64,000 bases of DNA from Rhodobacter aestuarii (lineage in GTDB: Bacteria; Pseudomonadota; Alphaproteobacteria; Rhodobacterales; Rhodobacteraceae): contig NZ_FTOG01000001.1 of assembly GCF_900156655.1 (NCBI RefSeq), forward strand, positions 558,001-622,000, read 5' to 3'. This document shows, one piece after another, positions 53,242 to 61,072 of this stretch; position 1 is the stretch's first letter, and each line of letters starts with the position of its first letter. The notes beneath the pieces are model-generated. The model made no database searches. It was not told where the DNA came from and worked only from the letters and a program-made list of their open reading frames with translations. Both the position numbers and the translations under genes were made by a program.

Positions 53242-53865
53242 ATGGGAGAACGAGACGAGACACGGCTCATTCGTATCGCGCGCGAAAACGGGGCGGAGGA
53301 ACGCGCCGAGCCGGTCGATTTGGGCCATCGGCTGCGGGAATTGCGCCGCGCGCGCGGCTGGACACTGGAGCGCGCTGCAAGCGCCACGGGGCTGGCCCGC
53401 TCGACCCTTTCCAAGATCGAAAACGGCCAGATGTCGCCCACCTATGATGTGCTGCGCAAGCTTGCCGAAGGGCTAGAAATCACGGTGCCGCAATTGTTTA
53501 CCCCGCCCGCGCAGGCCGATGCTGCGGGCCGGATTTTGGTCACCAAGGCGGGCGAGGGGCTGACGCATCCGACCACGACCTATGAGCATGAATTGCTCGC
53601 CGCAGGGATCAAACCGAAGAAAATGCTGCCGTATCGCGCGCGCATACGTGCCCGCAGCTTTGAGGAATTCGCGGGGTGGGTGCGCCATGACGGCGAAGAA
53701 TTTTTGCTGGTTTTGACCGGGATCGTGCGGCTTTTCACCGAATTTCATGAACCTGTCGACCTGCGCCGCGGTGACAGTGCTTATTACGATGCGACGATGG
53801 GCCACAATCTGATTTCGATCAGCACAGAGGATGCGACGGTGCTTTGGGTCACTTCGCTCGAATGA
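53242..53865 (+). CDS. XRE-cupin transcriptional regulator, divergent from the acyl-CoA ligase
   Basis: A 207-aa regulator. A Cro/CI helix-turn-helix occupies about residues 28-82 (LGHRLRELRRARGWTLERAASATGLARSTLSKIENGQMSPTYDVLRKLAEGL) and a cupin sensor domain about 130-205 (DGEEFLLVLTGIVRLFTEFHEPVDLRRGDSAYYDATMGH). It has an ideal Shine-Dalgarno (GGAGG, five bases from the ATG). Only 46 bases separate it from the ligase gene, so the operator controlling both is probably in that spacer. Such regulators usually sense a small pathway metabolite. Confidence 0.9.
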   Translation: MGERDETRLIRIARENGAEERAEPVDLGHRLRELRRARGWTLERAASATGLARSTLSKIENGQMSPTYDVLRKLAEGLEITVPQLFTPPAQADAAGRILVTKAGEGLTHPTTTYEHELLAAGIKPKKMLPYRARIRARSFEEFAGWVRHDGEEFLLVLTGIVRLFTEFHEPVDLRRGDSAYYDATMGHNLISISTEDATVLWVTSLE

Positions 53866-53872
53866 GGCATAA

Positions 53873-53898
53873 GCGCGCAAAACCAAAGCCTTGCGCGC
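53873..53898. terminator. hairpin between convergent regulator and CsbD-like genes
   Basis: GCGCGCAA (53873-53880) and TTGCGCGC (53891-53898) form an 8-bp stem with a 10-base loop. There is no strong U-tract on either strand. Confidence 0.55.
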
Positions 53899-53908
53899 CG
53901 ATATTCAT

Positions 53909-54226
53909 TTAACTGTCATCGCCAAAACGGGAATCATCGTCATATTCATCCTCGCCATCGGGGACGTATTTCTGACTCAGCGCGATCGAGTGATTGTCGT
54001 GGCGCGGGTCCATCACAACATCCGAGGGAAGCTCGCCCGTCAGCCACTCGCGAATTTCCGCGCGCGCCTCTTCGGGTTCTTGCTCGGTGATTTGCGTGAT
54101 ATAGGCGATGAAAGCGCGCTGATCGCCGTCAATTTCGTCAAGCTCGGCTTCTTCGGCCTCAGGCCAGCGGTCGATGATAGCCTCGTAAAACGCGGGCCAA
54201 TTTTCCTGAACATGATGCCATTTCAT
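53909..54226 (-). CDS. acidic CsbD-like protein
   Basis: A 105-aa very acidic soluble protein with no recognised enzyme motif. The first ~65 residues (MKWHHVQENWPAFYEAIIDRW, then LDEIDGDQRAFIAYITQIT and EARAEIREWL) follow the spacing of CsbD/YjbJ stress proteins: an opening xW..I..NW, a central D..xG, and a closing xxxWL. The Gly-rich turn of classical CsbD is lost, and an Asp/Glu-rich tail follows. I propose a diverged CsbD relative; function unknown. It lies on the strand opposite to the cupin regulator. Confidence 0.68.
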   Translation of the reverse strand: MKWHHVQENWPAFYEAIIDRWPEAEEAELDEIDGDQRAFIAYITQITEQEPEEARAEIREWLTGELPSDVVMDPRHDNHSIALSQKYVPDGEDEYDDDSRFGDDS

Positions 54227-54321
54227 GGCTCTCTCCTTGATCGCACGGCCTTCGGACAGACCGATCTTGCGCCGTAAAACGCGGCGTGAAAAGGGAAATC
54301 AGTGGGCGCGCTGCGCGGTTT

Positions 54322-54438
54322 CTAGAACCAGCTTTGCACCGTGCGCGCCACGCCCGAGACATCGTCACCGATGCCTGCAACGGTGTTGCATCCGGTGAGT
54401 GTGAGCGCCATTGCGGCCAAAAGGATCAATCTTTTCAT
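54322..54438 (-). CDS. entericidin-like small lipoprotein
   Basis: A 38-aa lipoprotein precursor, MKRLILLAAMALTLTGCNTV..., with a lipobox LTGC and a short mature peptide NTVAGIGDDVSGVARTVQSWF fragmentwise typical of entericidin A/B (EcnAB) peptides. It is too short for ORF callers with a 60-aa limit. Its ATG overlaps the stop of the YejA-like gene (ATGA), so it is coupled to it. E. coli entericidins form an antidote/toxin lipopeptide pair; only one is present here. Confidence 0.82.
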   Translation of the reverse strand: MKRLILLAAMALTLTGCNTVAGIGDDVSGVARTVQSWF

Positions 54439-56285
54439 TGCTCTGCCTCAATCCACCAAGCATCGGGCGTTACGCCCGGCCAATCTCCGTATAGCGGAAC
54501 AACCGTGGGGCTGTGAAGGTTCCGCGTATGGGCCACGCGCGAAACCGGCGAAAACCAAACCGGAATGACATAGCGCCCGGCGGTCAAGACACGGTCGAGC
54601 GCGCGCACCGCTGCGGTGAAATCGTCCGTGTCGCGCGCATCGAGCATCGCGGCAATCATCGCCTCAGCGGCCGGGGAGTTCATGCCCATAAGATTGCGTG
54701 AACCGGGTTCTGTGACGCCTTGCGATCCCCAATAAAGATATTGCTCATTGCCTGGCGATAGCGAGGTTGCCACCCAAAACCATGTCATATCAAAGTCATA
54801 GCCATTTTTGCGGGCCTGAAATTGGGCATCATCCACCACTGTGATGGTTGGGAAGATGCCCAAGGGCCGCAACGCTTCCACATAGATATCAACGATGGTT
54901 TGCGCCTCTGAGCCTTGTGGCAGCACAATTTCAAAGGTGAAGGGGGTGCCTTCGCCGTTTTTCAGCACGCCTGCGGCATCCGCCTCCCAACCCGCCTCGG
55001 CCAACAGCTTTAACGCGGCGCGGGCATTGCGACGGTTTGATGGTGAACCATCAGATGCAGGGAATGCATAGCCTTCAACCGTTCCGGGAAAAAGTTCAGC
55101 CTTAAAGGGTTCTAGCAAAGCCGCGACTTTTTCGCTGGCTGGGCCGGGTTGCAGGGCGAGCGGTGAATTGCCAAAGTAAGAGGAAATGCGCGGTTCCACA
55201 CCCCCTGTCAGCGTCGTGTTGATGAATTCAAAGTTGAAAGCGCGGATCAGTGCCTCGCGCACGCGCCAATCGGCAAAAATCGGTTTGCGCGTGTTCATCA
55301 CCAGCCCCTTGATGCCCGAAGGCGTCGCGCGGGGAATTTCCTCTTTAACGACAAGGCCTTCGGTCATGGCCGGGAAGGTGTAATCGCGCGCCCATTTGAC
55401 CGGGTTCCCTTCGCGATAAAGGTCCAGATCGCCGGCCTTAAACGCCTCAAACATCGCATTCGGGTCGCCAAAATAGTCCCATCGCAGCGTGTCGATGTTC
55501 TGTAGCCCTTGCGTCAGGGGCAGATCTTTGGCCCACCAATCGGCGTTGCGTTTAAGTGTGATCACACGGCCCATATCGACCCTGTCGATCACGTAAGGCC
55601 CAGACCCCACCGGGATCATCTGCGTTTCTGTTGCGAAATCATGGCCTTGCCACTGAGCTTTTTCCAGAACCGGGCGCAGCCCCATGATCAGCGCCAATTC
55701 CCGGTTTTGTTCAGAAAAGGTGATGCGCAGGCTCCGTTCGCCGGTTTGTTCGATTTTGGCGACTTTTCCCCACGCATTTTGGTAGCGCGGCGCGCCCGCG
55801 GTGCCGAGCGTTTCATATGACCAAATCACATCTTCGACCGTGACTGGGGCGCCATCGGAAAAGCGCGCCTCGGGGCGGAGCGTAAACTCGACCCAAGTCC
55901 GCTCGGGGTCTGTTGTCACGCTTTCGGCCAAAAGCCCGTAGAGCGTGAACGGCTCGTCATAGCTGCGCAGCATCAGCGACTCGGTCACATAGCTGGAAAT
56001 GCCCTGCGCGGGCCGCCCGGCCAAAACCCAGGGGTTGAGCGAATCGAAGCTGCCGGTTTCGCCCATCCGCAAGGTGCCGCCCTTCGGCGCTTGCGGGTTG
56101 GCGTAGGGCAGATGGGCGAAACCTTCGGGCAAGGCAGGGGTGCCATACATGGCGATACCATGGGTGATTCCCGCGCCGGGACCGATTCCCTGCGCGGGCT
56201 CAGCCTGCGCGCCAAGGCTTGCGAGAATCGGTGATACGGCCAGAGTTAGCGCACTCAGCCGGTGGAAAAAGACTGATCCCCTCAT
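54435..56285 (-). CDS. extracellular solute-binding protein family 5 (YejA-like)
   Basis: A 616-aa periplasmic peptide-binding protein with a signal peptide (VFFHRLSALTLAVSPILASLGAQA). Family-5 features: ALPEGFAHLPYANPQAPKGGTLRMGETGSFDSLNPW near the N-terminus, VESVTTDPERTWVEFTLRPEARFSDGAPVTVEDVIWSYETL and GVTEPGSRNLMGMNSPAAEAM near the C-terminus. This resembles YejA of the microcin C/peptide importer. No permease or ATPase gene lies beside it, so it is an orphan binding protein here. The entericidin-like gene overlaps its stop. Confidence 0.88.
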   Translation of the reverse strand: MRGSVFFHRLSALTLAVSPILASLGAQAEPAQGIGPGAGITHGIAMYGTPALPEGFAHLPYANPQAPKGGTLRMGETGSFDSLNPWVLAGRPAQGISSYVTESLMLRSYDEPFTLYGLLAESVTTDPERTWVEFTLRPEARFSDGAPVTVEDVIWSYETLGTAGAPRYQNAWGKVAKIEQTGERSLRITFSEQNRELALIMGLRPVLEKAQWQGHDFATETQMIPVGSGPYVIDRVDMGRVITLKRNADWWAKDLPLTQGLQNIDTLRWDYFGDPNAMFEAFKAGDLDLYREGNPVKWARDYTFPAMTEGLVVKEEIPRATPSGIKGLVMNTRKPIFADWRVREALIRAFNFEFINTTLTGGVEPRISSYFGNSPLALQPGPASEKVAALLEPFKAELFPGTVEGYAFPASDGSPSNRRNARAALKLLAEAGWEADAAGVLKNGEGTPFTFEIVLPQGSEAQTIVDIYVEALRPLGIFPTITVVDDAQFQARKNGYDFDMTWFWVATSLSPGNEQYLYWGSQGVTEPGSRNLMGMNSPAAEAMIAAMLDARDTDDFTAAVRALDRVLTAGRYVIPVWFSPVSRVAHTRNLHSPTVVPLYGDWPGVTPDAWWIEAEQ

Positions 56286-56359
56286 CGCAACAATCCTTGT
56301 TTTCCTGTGTTTTCAGCGCTCAAGCTAACCTGACCCGGGGGCAGAGGCAAACTTTTCCC

Positions 56360-56388
56360 TTGGAACTGAGGCCCGGCAGGATTATAAA
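56360..56388 (+). promoter_or_regulatory. sigma-70 type promoter of the candidate sRNA
   Basis: TTGGAA (56360-56365), exactly 17 bases, then TATAAA (56383-56388). Start of transcription is expected near 56395. Confidence 0.6.
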
Positions 56389-56394
56389 GGTCTC

Positions 56395-56470
56395 ACTGCT
56401 CGATAGGTTTCTTGCCTGTATGAAACCTGCCTCATGACTTGACGCCCGCCTTGCGCGGGCGTCTTTTTTT
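56395..56470 (+). ncRNA. candidate small RNA with terminal hairpin
   Basis: No gene overlaps this ~75-base stretch. A first stem AGGTTTC/GAAACCT spans 56405-56428; a second, GACGCCCGC/GCGGGCGTC (56441-56463), is directly followed by seven T residues, a textbook Rho-independent terminator. A well-spaced promoter lies just upstream. It could be a stand-alone Hfq-type sRNA (hfq is in the window) or an attenuated leader of bdhA, which starts 85 bases further on. A five-codon MKPAS reading frame is present but has no Shine-Dalgarno. Confidence 0.6.
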
Positions 56471-56554
56471 ATGCCTGAAGGCTGGCAAACCATTGCGCGA
56501 CGCCGCGCCCGGGTTACTTCTTCCTCAACGGATTTTAGAAATGGGGAGAGAAGA

Positions 56555-57328
56555 ATGAGCCTGAAGGGCAAGACAGCGATCATCACCGGGTCGAATTCCG
56601 GCATTGGTTTGGGGGTCGCACGCGAATTGGCGCGAGCGGGCGCGGATGTGGTGCTCAATTCCTTCACCGATCGCGAAGAGGATCATGCGCTCGCGGCCGA
56701 GATCGGCAAAGAGTTTGGCGTGACCGCGCGCTACATCAAGGCGGATATGTCGAAGGGCGCAGAGTGCCGCGCGCTGATCGAACAGGCCGGGCGCTGCGAT
56801 ATTTTGGTCAACAATGCGGGTATCCAACATGTTGCCGCTGTTGATGAATTTCCTATCGAGAAATGGGATGCGATTATTGCGATCAACCTGTCGTCCGCCT
56901 TTCACACCACCGCTGCCGCGCTGCCGATGATGCGCAAAGCGGGCTGGGGCCGGGTGGTCAATATCGCTTCGGCGCATGGGCTGACGGCATCGCCCTTTAA
57001 ATCCGCCTATGTCGCGGCGAAACATGGGGTGGTGGGCTTTACCAAAACCGTTGCGCTGGAAACGGCGGAAGAGCCGATCACCTGCAATGCGATCTGCCCG
57101 GGCTATGTGCTGACGCCTTTGGTGGAGGCGCAGATCCCCGATCAGATGAAGGTGCACGACATGGATCGGGAGACGGTGATCCGTGAGGTGATGCTGACGC
57201 GCCAACCCTCGAAAGAATTCGCCACGGTCGAGCAATTGGGTGGCACCACGGTGTTTCTGTGCTCCGATGCGGCGGCGCAAATTACCGGCACGACGATCTC
57301 GGTCGATGGTGGCTGGACCGCACTTTAA
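56555..57328 (+). CDS. bdhA: 3-hydroxybutyrate dehydrogenase
   Basis: A 257-aa short-chain dehydrogenase that interconverts 3-hydroxybutyrate and acetoacetate in polyhydroxybutyrate and ketone-body use. It has the NAD motif TGSNSGIGLGVA, NNAGIQHVAAVDEFP, catalytic Ser/Tyr/Lys in NIASAHGL and YVAAKHG, and the family end stretch VTLVEAQIPDQ-like segment followed by TAQITGTTISVDGGW. The AHGLTASPFKSAY and NNAGIQHV stretches are those of BdhA. The ATG at 56555 has GGGGAGAGAAG before it. Confidence 0.9.
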   Translation: MSLKGKTAIITGSNSGIGLGVARELARAGADVVLNSFTDREEDHALAAEIGKEFGVTARYIKADMSKGAECRALIEQAGRCDILVNNAGIQHVAAVDEFPIEKWDAIIAINLSSAFHTTAAALPMMRKAGWGRVVNIASAHGLTASPFKSAYVAAKHGVVGFTKTVALETAEEPITCNAICPGYVLTPLVEAQIPDQMKVHDMDRETVIREVMLTRQPSKEFATVEQLGGTTVFLCSDAAAQITGTTISVDGGWTAL

Positions 57329-57331
57329 GAT

Positions 57332-57357
57332 CAAAAAAGGGGGCCGAAAGGCCCCCT
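57332..57357 (-). terminator. terminator of the DUF502 gene (minus strand)
   Basis: On the minus strand GGGGGCC/GGCCCCC (57339-57345 and 57350-57356) with a 4-base loop is followed by six T residues (57333-57338). On the plus strand it may also stop bdhA. Confidence 0.83.
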
Positions 57358-57382
57358 GATTACTAAGCTGATCGCGCGGGCT

Positions 57383-58132
57383 TTAGGCCGCTTCTGTGTC
57401 TTTCGACGGCTTGATCACGATCTTCTTTTCTGTTTTCCAACCAAGGCGTTGCTCGACGATCTTCTTATCGCTCGGATAGACGAGCCCCGCCGAAATCACC
57501 AGCTTGGCGGCATCTTCCACGCTCATGTCGAGATAGGTGATTTCGCTTTCCGGCACGAAGAGCAAAAAGCCCGAGGTCGGGTTGGGCGTGGTCGGCAAAA
57601 ACACGGAAACGAGTGGGTCGCCCTCATCTCCGGTCGCGGCCACCTCACCCTTGGCTTTCGACGACACAAAGGCAATCGCACGCAGCCCTTTGCGGGGGTA
57701 TTCAATGATGCAGGCGCGGTCGAATTTGGTCTCCCCGGTGCTCAGCACGGTTTCCGCAATTTGCTTCACGCCATTGTAGATCGAGCGCACAATCGGCGTG
57801 CGGTCCACCAGCCCCTCGCCAAAACGAATGATGGCGCGGCCAATGAAGTTGCGGGCAAGGGCCCCGACAATCAGCGTGAAGAGCAAGAAGATCAGCACAC
57901 CCACGCCACGCAGGTTGGTGCCAACGTAGGTTTCAGGTTGCAGATGCGCGGGAATGAAGGGCAGCACCCAGCCATCCACCATGCCTGCAATTGTCCACAT
58001 CAGCCACAGCGTCAGCGCGATGGGGGCCAGCACCACAAGCCCGGTCAGAAAAGAGGCACGCAAGCCCGCCAAAAAGCCCTTTTTATGCGGGGGCAGGTCA
58101 GGCTGCGGAAGGGGTTCGTTCGGTTGGGTCAT
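57383..58132 (-). CDS. DUF502 domain-containing membrane protein
   Basis: A 249-aa membrane protein with two helices (LRASFLTGLVVLAPIALTLWLMWTI and LRGVGVLIFLLFTLIVGALARNFIG) and a soluble beta-rich region. The DUF502 motifs are GLVDRTPIVRSIYNGVKQIAETVL, FVSSKAKGEVAATGDEG and VSVFLPTTPNPTSGFLLFVPESEI. Function unknown; membrane location likely. It follows psuG on the same strand, after a hairpin that may separate their transcripts. Confidence 0.88.
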   Translation of the reverse strand: MTQPNEPLPQPDLPPHKKGFLAGLRASFLTGLVVLAPIALTLWLMWTIAGMVDGWVLPFIPAHLQPETYVGTNLRGVGVLIFLLFTLIVGALARNFIGRAIIRFGEGLVDRTPIVRSIYNGVKQIAETVLSTGETKFDRACIIEYPRKGLRAIAFVSSKAKGEVAATGDEGDPLVSVFLPTTPNPTSGFLLFVPESEITYLDMSVEDAAKLVISAGLVYPSDKKIVEQRLGWKTEKKIVIKPSKDTEAA

Positions 58133-58155
58133 CTTTGATCCAAAAAAGGAGGGGC

Positions 58156-58177
58156 GCTGCCTATGAGTTAGGCAGCC
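58156..58177 (-). terminator. terminator-like hairpin between psuG and the DUF502 gene
   Basis: GCTGCCTA (58156-58163) pairs with TAGGCAGC (58169-58176) across a five-base loop. On the minus strand it is followed after 8 bases by TTTTTT. A perfect 14-bp palindrome, CGTTTGCGCAAACG, adjoins it at 58177-58190. Confidence 0.6.
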
Positions 58178-58198
58178 GTTTGCGCAAACGCAATGCGC

Positions 58199-59119
58199 TC
58201 ATCTGCGGGCATCGGCGATTTCACGCGCAATTGCGCTCGCCAGACGGGCATTGTTCAGAACAAGGGCAATATTCGCCGCCAAAGACCGTCCTTCGGTCAG
58301 CGCGTAAATCCGCGCGAGCAGGAAGGGCGTGACCTCTTTGGCCGCGATGCCTTGCGCGGTGGCTTCTGCCAGCGCGGCTTCAATCGCGGGCACAATCTCT
58401 TCGCGCGGGATTTCAGCCTCGGTTGGGATCGGGTTTGCCACCAATTGCCCGCCGTGCAAGCCAAGCTTGGCCCGCATGAGATGGGCGGCTGCAATCTCGG
58501 CGGCGCTGTCGGCGCGTAGCGGCGCTTTCAGCCCCGATTGGCGCGACCAAAAGGCGGGCAGTTCCTCTTGCCCATAGGCGATCACCGGCACGCCATTGGT
58601 TTCCAGCACTTCAAGCGTTTTGGGCAGGTCCAAAATCGCCTTCGCGCCCGCGGCCACCACGGTGACCGAGGTCAGGCCCAGTTCGGCCAGATCGGCAGAG
58701 ATATCAAAGCTGTCTTCCGCGCCACGGTGCACGCCGCCAATCCCGCCCGTGGCAAAGACCGCAATCCCCGCCAGATGTGCGCAAATCATCGTTGCCGCGA
58801 CGGTCGTGGCCCCGGTTTTGCCCGCCGCCAGACAAAACGCCAAATCGGCGCGCGAGAGCTTCATTGCATCGGGCGTTTGCGCCAGCTTTTCAAGCTCTTG
58901 CGGGGTGAGGCCAATGTGAATTTGTCCGCCCATAATGGCAATGGTCGCGGGCGTGGCGCCTGCCGCGCGCACCTCTGCCTCGACCTGTTTTGCGGTTTCA
59001 TAGTTTTGCGGCCAAGGCATGCCGTGGGTGATGATCGTGCTTTCAAGGGCCACAACGGGCGCGCCAGTATCAAGCGCGGTGCGAACCTCGGGCGCGAAGG
59101 TGAGGGGGAGGGGCTTCAT
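58199..59119 (-). CDS. psuG: pseudouridine-5'-phosphate glycosidase
   Basis: A 306-aa enzyme that splits pseudouridine 5'-phosphate into uracil and ribose 5-phosphate (PsuG/IndA family). Signature stretches: VVALESTIITHGMPWPQN, RADLAFCLAAGKTGATTVAATM, ATGGIGGVHRGAEDSFDISADL, SVTVVAAGAKAILDLPKTLE and NGVPVIAYGQEELPAF. The start overlaps psuK's stop by four bases; psuK-psuG is the usual pair for recycling pseudouridine from RNA. Confidence 0.93.
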   Translation of the reverse strand: MKPLPLTFAPEVRTALDTGAPVVALESTIITHGMPWPQNYETAKQVEAEVRAAGATPATIAIMGGQIHIGLTPQELEKLAQTPDAMKLSRADLAFCLAAGKTGATTVAATMICAHLAGIAVFATGGIGGVHRGAEDSFDISADLAELGLTSVTVVAAGAKAILDLPKTLEVLETNGVPVIAYGQEELPAFWSRQSGLKAPLRADSAAEIAAAHLMRAKLGLHGGQLVANPIPTEAEIPREEIVPAIEAALAEATAQGIAAKEVTPFLLARIYALTEGRSLAANIALVLNNARLASAIAREIADARR

Positions 59120-60012
59120 CTGTGTTTGTCTCCGGAAACGTAGCGGGCGGCGGCATCCAAGGCGCGGGAAAGCGCTTCGGGGCGTTCGGCCCCCTCGCGC
59201 TCGGCCACGATATGGGCTGCCATGAAAGTATCGCCAGCGCCTGTCACACGGGTGACAAGCACGGGTGGCGGGGTGGCGGTCAGCACGCCGTGATCTTTTT
59301 GACCATCGGCGGCCGCTTGGCTGCCATTGGTCACCAAAACACGCTGCGCGCCGCGCGCCAGAAGCGCCTCGGCTGCGGCTTCAGCGCCATCAAAATCTTG
59401 CTGGCACAAAATCCCCGCCTCTTCGCAATTGACGTAGAGCGTCGCGCCTTGGTGGGTGAGAAGCGGGGCCAAGCGATCCGCCTTGCCGGGGCTTGCGGGT
59501 GCGACGCGCAGATCGGCTTGCGCAAAAAGCGGCGAGCGCGCGATTTCGGCAAGCAAATGCTGGGTGAGGTTGCCATCCAGCGCGACAAGCCCCGCCCAAG
59601 GTGTGCCCATATCCCCCAAACGGCCATCCCCCAGTGGGCGGAGGATCTTGTCGCCTGCCGCCTCAAGGCTATGGGCATCGGCCACCGCCGCAATCAGCCC
59701 ATTCGCCCCCTCAATCGCCATATAACGGTCTGTCGGAAGGTCATCTGAGCGGTAGAGGTAGCCGCAATCAATCCCCATCAGTTCTGCGGCATGGATCAGA
59801 TCATCGCCCGGCGCATCACGGCCGATTGCCGTCAATATGGCGGGGCGCAGGCCAAAGCGGGTGAGCGTCATGGCAATATTCATCGCCACACCACCGGGAA
59901 GCCGGGTGATCCGGCCCGGCACATCAGAGCCTGCGCGCATGTGGTAGGGCGCACGGCCAATGATGTCCCACAAAACGGAGCCGATACAAAGAATGTCTGG
60001 ATGCGTGGTCAT
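59116..60012 (-). CDS. psuK: PfkB family carbohydrate kinase (probable pseudouridine kinase)
   Basis: A 298-aa ribokinase-like kinase. It opens ILCIGSVLWDIIGRAP, has the sugar-binding PGGVAMNIAMTLTRFGLRPAILTAIG, and ends in the PfkB C-terminal motif TRVTGAGDTFMAAHIV with catalytic Asp. The adjacent psuG makes pseudouridine phosphorylation the likely reaction. The ATG at 60012 has AAAGGG upstream; the longer frame to 60093 lacks support. Confidence 0.87.
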   Translation of the reverse strand: MTTHPDILCIGSVLWDIIGRAPYHMRAGSDVPGRITRLPGGVAMNIAMTLTRFGLRPAILTAIGRDAPGDDLIHAAELMGIDCGYLYRSDDLPTDRYMAIEGANGLIAAVADAHSLEAAGDKILRPLGDGRLGDMGTPWAGLVALDGNLTQHLLAEIARSPLFAQADLRVAPASPGKADRLAPLLTHQGATLYVNCEEAGILCQQDFDGAEAAAEALLARGAQRVLVTNGSQAAADGQKDHGVLTATPPPVLVTRVTGAGDTFMAAHIVAEREGAERPEALSRALDAAARYVSGDKHR

Positions 60013-60159
60013 GCCCTTTGGTGCGATGGATGCGCGCGCGGCGCAAGAGCGCATCTGGAGCTTGCCTTCCAAAACCCTTAAAGCGTGCCGCACGCGCCCG
60101 CTTCAAACTCTGCGAAACGCCTATTTCAAAGGAAAGTCGCGCAAATTGGGGCAGGGGGC

Positions 60160-60188
60160 TTGCCATAGCTTTGGCAATGCCCTAAAGG
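60160..60188 (+). promoter_or_regulatory. candidate rpsB promoter
   Basis: TTGCCA (60160-60165), 17 bases, TAAAGG (60183-60188). The -10 is only half consensus. It would place the start near 60195, giving a leader of about 110 bases. Confidence 0.4.
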
Positions 60189-60203
60189 GCGCTCACTTCA
60201 CAG

Positions 60204-60275
60204 GCGGAGGCGGGCCAGCGGCGGGAGACATCCCCGTTTGGTCCACCGGTTGGGGGCAACCCTGAATTCCTCCGC
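60204..60275 (+). promoter_or_regulatory. structured 5' leader of rpsB
   Basis: GCGGAGG (60204-60210) can pair with CCTCCGC (60269-60275), enclosing a smaller GGTTG-GGGG-CAACC hairpin (60248-60261). The closing stem ends 17 bases before the AAGGA Shine-Dalgarno. This may be the ribosomal-protein S2 autoregulatory site; the link is inference from position. Confidence 0.4.
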
Positions 60276-60303
60276 TCAGGCGCAAACCGGAAAGGAAATG
60301 GAC

Positions 60304-61059
60304 ATGGCGCTTCCTGATTTCTCGATGCGTCAGCTCTTGGAAGCTGGCGTTCACTATGGTCACCAAACCCAACGTTGGAACCCGCGTATGGCGGAGTTCA
60401 TCTATGGCGACCGTAACGGCATCCACATCATCGACCTGACGCAAACCGTCCCGATGCTGGACGCCGCGCTCAACGTGGTGCGTGAAACCGTTGCCAAAGG
60501 CGGCCGTGTTCTGTTCGTTGGCACCAAGCGTCAGGCCTCGAAAGCCGTCGCCGAAGCCGCTGAAAAATGCGCGCAATACTACATGAACCACCGCTGGCTC
60601 GGTGGCACGCTGACCAACTGGAAAACCGTTTCCCAGTCGATCGCGCGTCTTAAGCACATTGACGAAGTGATGGCGTCGGGCGCCGAAGGCCTGACCAAGA
60701 AAGAGCGTCTGGGCATGGAACGCGAGCAGGCCAAACTGCAAGCGTCGCTCGGCGGCATCCGCGAAATGGGCGGCCTGCCGGACCTGCTCTTCGTCATCGA
60801 CGTGAACAAAGAAGACCTCGCCATCGCCGAAGCGCAAAAGCTGGGCATCCCGGTTGTGGCCGTGGTTGACACCAACTGCTCGCCCAAAGGCGTGGATTAC
60901 GTGATCCCGGGCAACGACGACGCGGCCCGCGCCATCGCGCTCTACTGCGACCTCGTTTCGCGCGCTGCCCTTGACGGCATGACCGCGCAAATGGGCGCTG
61001 CCGGTGTGGACCTTGGCGCGCTTGAAGAAGCGCCCGCCGAAGAAGCCGCCGAGGCCTGA
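60304..61059 (+). CDS. rpsB: 30S ribosomal protein S2
   Basis: A 251-aa protein of the small ribosomal subunit. The opening [29 protein letters not shown] is characteristic, followed by [34 protein letters not shown] and [34 protein letters not shown]. The ATG at 60304 is chosen over one at 60298 by family start and an AAGGA seven bases upstream. Ends in an acidic Glu/Ala tail, common in alphaproteobacteria. Followed by tsf. Confidence 0.97.
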   Translation: MALPDFSMRQLLEAGVHYGHQTQRWNPRMAEFIYGDRNGIHIIDLTQTVPMLDAALNVVRETVAKGGRVLFVGTKRQASKAVAEAAEKCAQYYMNHRWLGGTLTNWKTVSQSIARLKHIDEVMASGAEGLTKKERLGMEREQAKLQASLGGIREMGGLPDLLFVIDVNKEDLAIAEAQKLGIPVVAVVDTNCSPKGVDYVIPGNDDAARAIALYCDLVSRAALDGMTAQMGAAGVDLGALEEAPAEEAAEA

Positions 61060-61072
61060 TTTTGCGCAGCGT

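Noticed and set aside
51738-53447. 569-aa plus-strand frame over the acyl-CoA ligase
   Set aside because: Antisense to a ligase with intact ANL motifs; no domain of its own.
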